Notes under the pieces: generated by a model
What the model saw: only the letters and a program-made list of their open reading frames with translations
The model's database searches: none
Told to the model about the DNA's origin: nothing
Part shown: one piece after another, positions 56,171 through 63,344 of the stretch
How positions within the stretch are numbered: position 1 is the first letter of the stretch
Layout of the letters: the number at the start of each line of letters is the position of its first letter
DNA from: Halobacteriales archaeon
GTDB lineage: Archaea; Halobacteriota; Halobacteria; Halobacteriales; SKSH01
Length of the DNA: 64,000 bases
NCBI GenBank assembly: GCA_007118145.1
Contig: SKSD01000001.1
Location: 18,415-82,414, forward strand
Direction of reading: 5' to 3'
Translations under genes and position numbers: made by a program

Positions 56171-56584
56171 ATGGCTAGGAGACATCTGCCGGAATACGTG
56201 AAGGCGATCGGACTGATCGCTCTTGGTGGGATACTCGGTTCGAACCTTCGGTTTTTCCTTGGAGCCGTGGGAGGGAAAGAACTGTTTATCACGATGTTAG
56301 TCAATGGGGCTGGGAGCTTCGGTCTCGGTCTGCTATTGTTCGATTTACGCGCCGATAATTATCTGTCAAAACGCTTTCGTTATCTGTTCGGGATAGGCTT
56401 TTTCGCTTCGTTCACGAGTTACAGTACGTTCATTGCCGACATCTTCTCGACTGGTAATACGACCGCTGTCGTGTACGTTGCCGCGAGTTATGCAGCTAGT
56501 ATCGGTGGTATCCTCCTCAGTCGCTATCTACTTGACACCTACTCGGTCAACGGTGTTACCGACATTTCTACTGGTGGTGACTGA
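56171..56584 (+). CDS. crcB1: CrcB/Fluc fluoride channel, first copy
   Basis: A 137-residue fluoride exporter subunit with four membrane helices. Typical motifs: ALGGILGSNLRFFLG, LVNGAGSFGLGLLL (Asn of the fluoride pore) and GIGFFASFTSYSTFIADIF (Phe box with Ser/Thr). Two adjacent genes suggest a heterodimeric channel with dual topology partners fixed in opposite orientations. Controlled by the fluoride riboswitch just upstream. Confidence 0.93.
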   Translation: MARRHLPEYVKAIGLIALGGILGSNLRFFLGAVGGKELFITMLVNGAGSFGLGLLLFDLRADNYLSKRFRYLFGIGFFASFTSYSTFIADIFSTGNTTAVVYVAASYAASIGGILLSRYLLDTYSVNGVTDISTGGD

Positions 56585-56925
56585 TGGAAGCGATTCTCAT
56601 CGGCATCGGTGGTGCCTTTGGAGCAGTACTTCGGTACACCGTAGGTCAGCTCCTAAGATCCTGGCCGTTTCCGTGGGCAACCCTCATCGTTAATGTGCTC
56701 GGTAGTTTCATCCTCGCGGTGGTATTGCTTGCCATGAGTAACGATGCGGTGACACTGCTCATCGGGGTTGGATTCTGTGGTGCATTCACCACGTTCGCGA
56801 CATTCAGTTATCAGACGGTCGAGTTATGGGAAGAGGGACGATTCGATGCTGCGGTCGTGAACGCATCGATGAACCTCATTCTTTCACTTGGAGGGTTTGG
56901 CTTGGGGTGGCTTCTCTTCGCCTAG
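56584..56925 (+). CDS. crcB2: CrcB/Fluc fluoride channel, second copy
   Basis: A 113-residue second subunit. Motifs: GGAFGAVLRYTVGQLL, ATLIVNVLGSFILAVVLL and GFCGAFTTFATFSYQTVEL, more canonical than those of the first copy. Its ATG shares one base with the upstream stop (TGATG), so they are cotranslated. Confidence 0.94.
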   Translation: MEAILIGIGGAFGAVLRYTVGQLLRSWPFPWATLIVNVLGSFILAVVLLAMSNDAVTLLIGVGFCGAFTTFATFSYQTVELWEEGRFDAAVVNASMNLILSLGGFGLGWLLFA

Positions 56926-56989
56926 GATTACTTTGTTGATCATTGTATGGTCTGGATGTGTCAGATAATGTCGTTTACTCCTCGAGAAT

Positions 56990-57030
56990 GAGACTTGTGT
57001 CGTGCAGCATACAGTGCGCCAGTGTTTCAG
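56990..57030 (+). repeat. Dispersed hairpin repeat, degenerate copy
   Basis: GTGCAGCATACAGTGCGCC followed by AGTGTTTCAG, matching the core of the repeats at 57714, 61846 and 63775 with several changes. Confidence 0.4.
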
Positions 57031-57064
57031 TTCCCTATCTGAGTTTCAAATAACGGGGAAAACT

Positions 57065-57538
57065 TCAGTCGCGAATCCGTTTTTCCATTACAATCTCGTC
57101 GTAATCCCTATCCTCGAGTGGATACGGAGACGCCTTCTCAAAACCACGCTTACGGTAAAGGTCGGGGAGATATGGATGCTCCTCGGGTGTGGTTAGCCAA
57201 ATCGTTGAGTGTCCCCACTCCCGGGCAGTCATCTCTGCAAAATCCAACAGCCTACTGCCGATTCCATTACCTTTCCAATCTTCGTGCACTGCGAGACGGC
57301 TGAGTTTGACTCGATCCTCATCGGTTTGTTCTAGGCGAACACCGCCAATGATATCGTTGTTAAATTCCGCAACGAACACTCGGGCATCACGCAGCCATTT
57401 TTCAACTGTTCCAGCCGTGGCAGACCCAGCCTTCGCCGGGAACCCCAAACGTTGATTTTCCGAGTAGGCGCTCCGATATACAGCTGCGAGTGCCGAGGCA
57501 TCTCGCTCCGTTGCTTCCCGGATAACCAAATCAGCCAT
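57065..57538 (-). CDS. GNAT family N-acetyltransferase
   Basis: 157 residues, a complete single GNAT domain: VIREATERDASALAAVYRSAY, LSRLAVHEDWKGNGIGSRLLDFAE (acetyl-CoA motif A, WKGNGIGSRLL) and DLYRKRGFEKASPYP near the end. Start at 57538. Substrate unknown. Lies between two repeat copies. Confidence 0.88.
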   Translation of the reverse strand: MADLVIREATERDASALAAVYRSAYSENQRLGFPAKAGSATAGTVEKWLRDARVFVAEFNNDIIGGVRLEQTDEDRVKLSRLAVHEDWKGNGIGSRLLDFAEMTAREWGHSTIWLTTPEEHPYLPDLYRKRGFEKASPYPLEDRDYDEIVMEKRIRD

Positions 57539-57995
57539 CGGTTGATAGAGTTTAACAGGGATATCACTATTAACAATCGATTTAATCAAGCCATACGTTG
57601 GCTGAGTCTTTGAGTTTGGTGCCCCCGCTGGTTATTGCCCCACTCTTCCGAATTTATTGCTGTTCAGCCAATCAAAATGATGCCCTTGAAACAACCATGG
57701 CCAGTCTGTTTTGAGTAACTAGTATTATACTACGAATTTGACAATTGGATCGTGTAACATACAGGGCGCGTATGTTTCGGTTTTTCGTGAAGCTGGGTTT
57801 GTCCTGGGTTGTTGGGTGATGATGGTAAGCCGTTGTATACCGCATCACGATAAGAAAAACAGACCCTATCTTATTCGGATCACCATATTGAGGTACGATT
57901 TGACCAATCCCGCTTTTGTGACACTGCTCTGCAATGAGTGGGCCGACGGAAAGCTCCTTCTACCGTGATCAAAGTGCTGTGCCCTGGTTTCATGA
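57539..57995. other. Intergenic region holding a repeat copy
   Basis: About 460 bp without a gene, containing the dispersed repeat at 57714-57783. Confidence 0.5.
57714..57783 (+). repeat. Dispersed hairpin repeat, copy A
   Basis: ATACTACGAATTTGACA followed 15-20 bases later by the stem-loop ACATAC-AGGGCGC-GTATGT. Nearly identical in its first half to the copy at 61846-61966. Confidence 0.75.
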
Positions 57996-59399
57996 CTACT
58001 GAGTAGATTGATCGTGCCAACGGTCCTGATGTTGTCGGTGCGATTCACTCAACGAGCCGGGGAGATAATACTCGTCATAAAATCCTTTATCGATGTGGCC
58101 AGCCTGAAATCCCATAAGGGTATGAAAGGGCGGATAGGTAGCCGGAAACCTGCCGTATCGATCGTGGATATATTCACAGAATGCGATTGTTGCATCAATG
58201 GCTGATTCGTCGATGTCCGGGATTTCAGCCGTTATCTCTCCGGGATTGTCCCAGCCACTATTAACATCACTTTCCGTAACGATATCGTGCCCCCCGCGGA
58301 AGGCCCCATTTTCGCCGAATTTCTTCTCATAAACCGCCTGTACCGCTTCAGCCATCGAGTCGTAATATGGTGGACAGTACGGGTTGAGGAGGACCTCGCC
58401 GTTTCGTTCCAGACCGAGTGGATAACCCACTTCAGGATTTTGACCGCGAAGCTTGAGGACCGCCGCAGTGAGTCTGGGGACCGAATGGAACTCGGTGAGT
58501 GGCTGTTCGGCCATCCGAAAGCCGAGCGCTTCAAACCATGCCTCGTCGTGGTGGCTGAAGTGCGGAAAACCTGCTAGTCCCATCGCTTGACAGGCTAATC
58601 CGAGGTTCTGAAGCGCCATCCCCTGTTCGATCAGGCAAGCCTCAGTACCGATCCGCTCAATATAGTTGATCGTCAGGACTTTCCCGTTGTGCGGATCGTC
58701 ATCAAGAAAGCCACCGTTACTTTTCGCAAATTCGGACAGCCCCGCCGGGCGGTAGTACCGCCGCTCATCAACAATATAGAAACCAGATTCCTCCCGAAGA
58801 AATTCTAGCCCCGCATTAATATAGAGGTACGTAAGTTCGGAGACAGGCAGGAAATACGTCGTCCCTTCAGCGTGAAGCGACCACTGATTTGGATTGATAT
58901 TATACGGTGGTTTCACCGGGGCTGCACAACGTTCGTCCGCGACTTTGACGCGCATCCGACGCCACGCCTCGACGAATTCGCCAGCATTGGTCAGGTTCAT
59001 AATTTCAGCCAGTTCATCAGCCGGAATGTCCTGTGGCCGTCGCGCTAACCATGTCGCGTCATCCTCAATGACGAACATGGCCATCGAGTTGACAGCGTCT
59101 GCACTACTGATGGTTCGACCCGCCAAGCCGGCCATCATGTTTCCCCCGTCGCCTTCGTTGTATGTCCAATCGAGAAGCGGTGGACCGGTGATACCACATG
59201 CTGCAAAGACCAATCTTGCTGTTTCAGCCTCGGTTAGCGGTTGGGGATCGAGATCACTTTCGTATGCAGTTGGTCCACCTTTGATTTCCATGCCAGCACA
59301 GAAACGACGTGAGCGACGCTTTAGAAGCGCTTTGAGGAGCGGATATGAGGAAAACCTAGATCGTCCATCGTAATCCGAGGTGGAGTGTTCGTTTGACAT
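57996..59399 (-). CDS. Nitroreductase-like protein
   Basis: 467 residues. Resembles the nitroreductase/SagB-type FMN fold: YPLLKALLKRRSRRF (FMN phosphate arginines), LTEAETARLVFAACGITG, IEQGMALQNLGLACQAMGLAGFPHFSHHDEAW. The length and the inserted segment with YNEGDGGNMMAG are unlike ordinary nitroreductases. I assign the fold with moderate confidence and no substrate; azoline oxidation as in SagB would be a guess. Flanked by repeat copies in a gene-poor island. Confidence 0.6.
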   Translation of the reverse strand: MSNEHSTSDYDGRSRFSSYPLLKALLKRRSRRFCAGMEIKGGPTAYESDLDPQPLTEAETARLVFAACGITGPPLLDWTYNEGDGGNMMAGLAGRTISSADAVNSMAMFVIEDDATWLARRPQDIPADELAEIMNLTNAGEFVEAWRRMRVKVADERCAAPVKPPYNINPNQWSLHAEGTTYFLPVSELTYLYINAGLEFLREESGFYIVDERRYYRPAGLSEFAKSNGGFLDDDPHNGKVLTINYIERIGTEACLIEQGMALQNLGLACQAMGLAGFPHFSHHDEAWFEALGFRMAEQPLTEFHSVPRLTAAVLKLRGQNPEVGYPLGLERNGEVLLNPYCPPYYDSMAEAVQAVYEKKFGENGAFRGGHDIVTESDVNSGWDNPGEITAEIPDIDESAIDATIAFCEYIHDRYGRFPATYPPFHTLMGFQAGHIDKGFYDEYYLPGSLSESHRQHQDRWHDQSTQ

Positions 59400-59782
59400 A
59401 CTTTATTCTGTAAGCGGCTATATTTATAGCTAAAGGCGAGATTAATTTCTCAGACTGAATTCTTCCAGGGGGGGGAACTTACCTATCAGCTTAAAGTTTT
59501 CAATCCATAGAGACAAAGCGAATCCGCAGCTACCGAAAGCCCACTGGGATGATTGTTTTTAGCAGGTCTGAATGCACCATTTACTCGACTGCATTCATTG
59601 ATGCAAACACGGCAATCTCTTCGAAACATCTTCCAGTTTAGGATTGAGGTTCGTTGACAATTGAATTTCCATTAGAAGACTATCATGTCAGGACTGCGCC
59701 ATCGAGGGCGCGTATGTATCACGAACCACCCCGAACTTGAATTTCCAAGGAGCCTCCAATATTGGGGATATTGAAGCTGTGT
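59400..59782. other. Intergenic region
   Basis: About 380 bp, AT-rich, without a gene. Contains a weak repeat-like match at 59681-59725. Confidence 0.4.
59681..59725 (+). repeat. Dispersed repeat, very degenerate candidate
   Basis: CATCGAGGGCGCGTATGTATC resembles only the right half of the hairpin of copy A. Confidence 0.25.
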
Positions 59783-60058
59783 TCACTCGATAAACGAGTA
59801 GAGGATCACCGCGAACCCGATGGCTATGATTACCGACTCAATGATATGAACCGTGACGAGTTCCCAATCCAAGAACTCAAACAGGACTCCCTCGATGAAC
59901 ACGCCGATGACGACGATGGTGAACCCGATTGCCGCGTCTCGAAGGTGACGTTCGCCGGTGCGTCGGTAGGCTTTGTAGGCAAAGTACGCGATTAGAAGAC
60001 CGAGAATGAGCACAAGTGTTCGGACGACCGACAGGAAAGCTGTATCGGTTTCAACCAT
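59783..60058 (-). CDS. DUF7521 family membrane protein
   Basis: A 91-residue protein with three membrane helices (about 10-27, 42-62, 68-88) and a basic cytoplasmic stretch YKAYRRTGERHLRDAAIGF between helices one and two. Halobacteria-specific family DUF7521, usually next to a winged-helix regulator, as here. Overlaps the preceding gene by 8 bp. Function unknown. Confidence 0.8.
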   Translation of the reverse strand: MVETDTAFLSVVRTLVLILGLLIAYFAYKAYRRTGERHLRDAAIGFTIVVIGVFIEGVLFEFLDWELVTVHIIESVIIAIGFAVILYSFIE

Positions 60059-60365
60059 CCGTCTGTTCTTTTGTTGGTGTCTTTACTCGGTTGATTCTGC
60101 CCCCGTACACCGAATACAGGATGAACCCCATCCCGATGATCATCAGACTGGTGTGAATCAGACTGGCTTGATAGAGAGTCAACGGTGTGAAGTCAAAAAG
60201 AATCCCTTCGATGCCGACACCAACGCTGATAAAGAGAAATCCGAGCGCCAGAGACAGCAGCGACCGTCGCTCGTATCTGCGATACGCACGATAGACCGCA
60301 ACGACGACCAGGAGGCCCAGGAGCATGGTCAGCAACTTCAAAAAGACGAATTCGAGGTGGATCAT
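60051..60365 (-). CDS. DUF7521 family membrane protein (paralogue)
   Basis: 104 residues, three helices and the same YRAYRRYERRSLLSLALGFL motif as the downstream gene, so the two arose by duplication. Its ATG overlaps the regulator stop (ATGA at 60362-60365). Confidence 0.8.
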   Translation of the reverse strand: MIHLEFVFLKLLTMLLGLLVVVAVYRAYRRYERRSLLSLALGFLFISVGVGIEGILFDFTPLTLYQASLIHTSLMIIGMGFILYSVYGGRINRVKTPTKEQTDG

Positions 60366-60709
60366 TGGTTACCACCTCTGATTTCGCGCCACATTTCTGC
60401 GACACGATCTGCGGCGTCTTCTCGCATGCGCAGTTCGATTGATAGATCGTCCTGCTCAATAAGGACAGTTACGTCCCGTAACCTTGTTCGATAGACGGCA
60501 GTATGATGTCCCTTTTTGTCGAGCCGGCCTCGTTCGTCGAGGAGGTTGTGTTTTTGCATCTGTTCGATTCGTCGATAGATGGTCGAGTAATGCGCGTCGG
60601 TTGCGTCGGCGAGTTCCTGTGCTGACATGTGTTCCTCCGTCGCCGTGGTGAGGATGGCTTGGGTGTACTCGTCTGCAAGGAGGTCGAGGACCTCCTCGGT
60701 CTCTGCCAT
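60362..60709 (-). CDS. Winged-helix regulator of the DUF7521 operon
   Basis: 115 residues. HTH: VLDLLADEYTQAILTTATEE, MSAQELADATDAHYSTIYRRIEQM, wing RGRLDKKGHHTAVYRTRL. First gene of a three-gene operon with two DUF7521 genes. Its start faces the CuA-like lipoprotein gene across about 100 bp that holds a palindrome, so it may control both. Confidence 0.85.
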   Translation of the reverse strand: MAETEEVLDLLADEYTQAILTTATEEHMSAQELADATDAHYSTIYRRIEQMQKHNLLDERGRLDKKGHHTAVYRTRLRDVTVLIEQDDLSIELRMREDAADRVAEMWREIRGGNQ

Positions 60710-60767
60710 CGATATCTGGGGGTAGGTCCGGTCTCCCCATAAGCTGATGGGCCGTTTGCTGGGTTGG

Positions 60768-60779
60768 CAAATGTATTTG
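60768..60779. promoter_or_regulatory. Palindrome in divergent promoter region
   Basis: CAAATGTATTTG: near-perfect dyad with 5-bp arms CAAAT/ATTTG, 59 bp upstream of the regulator start and 7 bp upstream of the lipoprotein TATA box. Good position for an operator of the adjacent winged-helix regulator. Confidence 0.45.
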
Positions 60780-60785
60780 AGTCCC

Positions 60786-60791
60786 TTTATC
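60786..60791 (+). promoter_or_regulatory. TATA box of the CuA-like lipoprotein gene
   Basis: TTTATC, 21-26 bp before the ATG at 60812; decides that start over those at 60764 (upstream of the box) and 60827. Confidence 0.5.
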
Positions 60792-60811
60792 AGTACAATA
60801 CCAACCACCGA

Positions 60812-61558
60812 ATGAGGTCAGAACCTATGTCCAACCCCGAACTCACGCGTCGCCATACCCTGGCGCTTATGGCTGGTATAGCGGGAACAGCACTCGCTGG
60901 ATGCATCGGTGCGGGTGGCGGAGAGACTGGTGAAGCGGGCGAGGAGACAGCTTACATCGTCAACTACCACTGGGACTTCGCCGTTTTCGACGAAGATGGT
61001 ACCGAGCTTGATGTCCTTGAAGTTACCCCCAATACGGAGGTGACGTTGTATGCAGTCAACGACCATGCGTACGATGCCATCGACGAATTACCGGAACCGG
61101 TCGCCGCTGCGATACACGAGATGGAACCATTAGAGCGAATGAAGGCCGCAGTGGAGGCTGGTGAGTTGCCTGAGCCGGAGGACGCAACAGTTGAGGAAGT
61201 CTACGAGGAGGCCCACGGTCACGGCCATGATCACGACGATCATGGCGATGACCATCACGACGACCATCATGACGATGAACACGATGACGACCATCATGAA
61301 GAGGACGACCATGGCGACGACCACCACGATGACGAAGACGACCACCACGACGACCACGACCACGCTGGTGGCAAGTTAGATCACGGCTTCGTTATCCTGG
61401 ATTTGGACGTGACCGTGGACGTGCCAGCTGATGCGAACGAGCCAACGGAGACGACGTTTGTGGTGGAGGAGCCGGGAACGTACGAGGCCATCTGCACGGT
61501 CGATTGTGGGTACTACCACGCCGAAATGGTGGACGAAATCCTACGTGTTGAGAATTAA
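60812..61558 (+). CDS. Tat lipoprotein with CuA-type cupredoxin domain and His/Asp-rich insert
   Basis: About 248 residues. Signal: TRRHTLALMAGIAGTALAG and lipobox Cys. The domain after it is cupredoxin-like: YIVNYHWDF, VTPNTEVTLYAVNDHAYDAI, and at the C-terminus TYEAICTVDCGYYHAEM, which is exactly the C-x3-C-x3-H-x2-M ligand set of the CuA centre of cytochrome oxidase subunit II; the His of NDHAYD is the remaining ligand. Inserted between strands (about 134-187) are some 55 residues almost entirely His, Asp and Glu. No transmembrane helix of subunit II and no oxidase genes nearby. Likely an extracellular copper carrier or buffer. Confidence 0.85.
   Translation: MRSEPMSNPELTRRHTLALMAGIAGTALAGCIGAGGGETGEAGEETAYIVNYHWDFAVFDEDGTELDVLEVTPNTEVTLYAVNDHAYDAIDELPEPVAAAIHEMEPLERMKAAVEAGELPEPEDATVEEVYEEAHGHGHDHDDHGDDHHDDHHDDEHDDDHHEEDDHGDDHHDDEDDHHDDHDHAGGKLDHGFVILDLDVTVDVPADANEPTETTFVVEEPGTYEAICTVDCGYYHAEMVDEILRVEN
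61205..61372 (+). repeat. His/Asp-codon low-complexity tract
   Basis: Irregular repetition of CACGACGAC and CATGACGAT codons encoding the metal-binding-like insert. Prone to length change. Confidence 0.8.
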
Positions 61559-62313
61559 ACCAGGATCAATATTCTCCCCGAATTGTGGGAAAACGGCAAA
61601 ATATCCGTCGGCATTCGTCATCTGCATTAAGGGAGTTGTTCCGTCACTGGAGTGCAGCTGACTCCGGTTCGGGGTTTTGAGCCTTCGTATCAAAACCGAT
61701 AAATCGTTGGTAAAGGGAGTTTGGTTTCGATGAGTCAACAGACCAGTGATGATTTGAATATCCGAGGGAAGCTCAATATGTACCACTTGAAATATCGTTA
61801 GTATGTGGATGACCGAGGGACTGAATGTATCAGTTAAGATGCTTTACTTAACCGAATTAAGAGAGGTCTTCTGCAACGGACACGGGCTGTATGTTTCAAG
61901 TAATCTGTATAATACTACGAATTTGATACTTGGGACATGCAACATACAGGGCGAGAGTGGCTCAAAACGACAATCATGGTGGGCAATCGTCTGACACTCT
62001 GCGGAACGTATTATGCCACCATCAATCTACGTACAGCATGAAAATCCGACCCAACTCGCTGAAATGATTGGAGGTCCTCCTCACAGTCCCTACGTTGCTG
62101 CCATTCCTCATATTGATCTTCGAAAGCAGCATTCCACTACCCTTCGACCCCGGCCGCTGGCGGGGAAACGTATCTTCTTGCTTGTCCCCGGCTTACTCGC
62201 GTTGACGGTTCTCATCAAGGATATTCGGCGACACGCTGTCGACACTCGTATGGCTGGCATTGTGGCCGCACTCGGTCATACGAAGGGAGTAAGACATAAG
62301 TCGCTTTAGTCGT
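61559..62313. other. Intergenic region holding a repeat copy
   Basis: About 750 bp. Contains the repeat at 61846-61966. A 98-codon plus-strand frame (62013-62309) has one hydrophobic stretch but no recognisable family and is not called. Confidence 0.45.
61846..61966 (+). repeat. Dispersed hairpin repeat, full copy C
   Basis: About 120 bp aligned over its whole length with 63775-63895. Two hairpin-like modules (around CTGTATGTTTCAAGTAATCTG and ATGCAACATACAGGGCG) flank the shared TATACTACGAATTTGA-type core, here AATACTACGAATTTGATA. Confidence 0.8.
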
Positions 62314-62529
62314 TTACCCATCGGATGCCTGCTTCCGACGGTAATGCCTGTCGAGCAGTATGGTGCCGAAAAGGACGATAGCTCCAGAGATGACTCCCCC
62401 GATGCCCGTTCCGAAATCGTACAAGAAGCCGGGCTGTCGGCGTGTGAACTCCACCACAGCCACACCCACGAGTACGGCCAAGACCAGCGCGACGGCGAAC
62501 GCTTTGATGCGGATCCGGTCTATCAGCAT
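62314..62529 (-). CDS. Small two-helix membrane protein coupled to the halocin gene
   Basis: 71 residues: helices at about 9-27 (KAFAVALVLAVLVGVAVVEF) and 40-60 (GTGIGGVISGAIVLFGTILL), then a basic tail DRHYRRKQASDG. Its ATG overlaps the end of the halocin-like gene (62523), so the two are cotranslated. Position and size suit an immunity or export partner; this is inference. Confidence 0.7.
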   Translation of the reverse strand: MLIDRIRIKAFAVALVLAVLVGVAVVEFTRRQPGFLYDFGTGIGGVISGAIVLFGTILLDRHYRRKQASDG

Positions 62530-63344
62530 ATCGGGTCATTCGGGTCGCACGGTATGTCGTCGTCGCTTCGCCACGGGCAGAGACCAGCGTGCTCACACGC
62601 GAGGTAGCTGATATCGTGGTATTCACACCCGTATACGGTAATGATACCACACACCGCGATGATGAACACACCGCACGCCATCCCACCGAGACTGGCAGTC
62701 TTGATGCCGAGTGCGGCACAGATGAACCATATCGGTGCACCGCACCCAATGAAGCAGACACCAGAGACAGCCCACTGACAGTATGCACACACCGGGTCGA
62801 AAGACATCGGGGCGAATCCCTCGGTGTTCGGTGGCTGTAGCGCCTGTATCTCAGCCTCCGTTGGCGGTGTAACGGTCGTGCTCGTAAGCCCGTCTACCGT
62901 GGCGCTGACAAGCTTGATGGAGTCACCGTTAGGGTACTCTAGACCGGCCTTATCGACCGCACCCGTGTCAGCGTCCAGCGAGATAGTCAGATGTGCGTCC
63001 TCGTATCCGATGAGAGGGGCGTGCGCTGCATACACTGCCCCAACGGCTTCACCACTTACATCGTACTGTGTCGCGTGGACGACTGTAGCCGAATCGCGGG
63101 TGAATCTTACGTTCGTTCCGAGTTCACGAACAGCGGCCTGTAACTCGCTAAACTCGTCGGTACGACGCATCTTGGCGAGCACCCGAGCGGCCTCGCTACC
63201 GTCGAGTTCGTCCATGTCGAGTGGCACCGGTGCATCGCCTGCGCCGACCGTACCGATGGCACCGAGTGCACCGATACCGGAGAAACCTGCCCCTCCGGCG
63301 ATACCTTGCAGCAGTTTCCGCCGGTTGATATTAGTTATAGTCAT
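62523..63344 (-). CDS. Halocin C8-like antimicrobial precursor
   Basis: 273 residues. Tat signal INRRKLLQGIAGGAGF; propeptide about 40-180, equivalent to the immunity part (HalI) of the halocin C8 precursor; C-terminal Cys-rich peptide from about 183. The Cys (186, 189, 197, 201, 209, 224, 232, 240, 250, 256) repeat the spacing of mature halocin C8 (CxxC-x7-C-x3-C-x7-C then Cys to EHAGLC, compare NRAGLC), with two extra Cys near the end (266, 273). The peptide is hydrophobic, as expected. Halocin C8 kills other haloarchaea. It sits in a repeat-bearing accessory island. Confidence 0.88.
   Translation of the reverse strand: MTITNINRRKLLQGIAGGAGFSGIGALGAIGTVGAGDAPVPLDMDELDGSEAARVLAKMRRTDEFSELQAAVRELGTNVRFTRDSATVVHATQYDVSGEAVGAVYAAHAPLIGYEDAHLTISLDADTGAVDKAGLEYPNGDSIKLVSATVDGLTSTTVTPPTEAEIQALQPPNTEGFAPMSFDPVCAYCQWAVSGVCFIGCGAPIWFICAALGIKTASLGGMACGVFIIAVCGIITVYGCEYHDISYLACEHAGLCPWRSDDDIPCDPNDPIC

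Noticed and set aside
61130..61363. Valine-rich minus-strand frame
   Set aside because: Pure complement of the His/Asp codon tract; no independent evidence.
61205..61372. Possible CRISPR-like periodicity
   Set aside because: The repetition is codon-level His/Asp coding sequence without spacers; no CRISPR array is present in the window.
62013..62309. Plus-strand frame of 98 codons downstream of the repeat copy C
   Set aside because: One hydrophobic stretch but basic composition unlike neighbours, and antisense to the end of the halocin cassette region; not supported.
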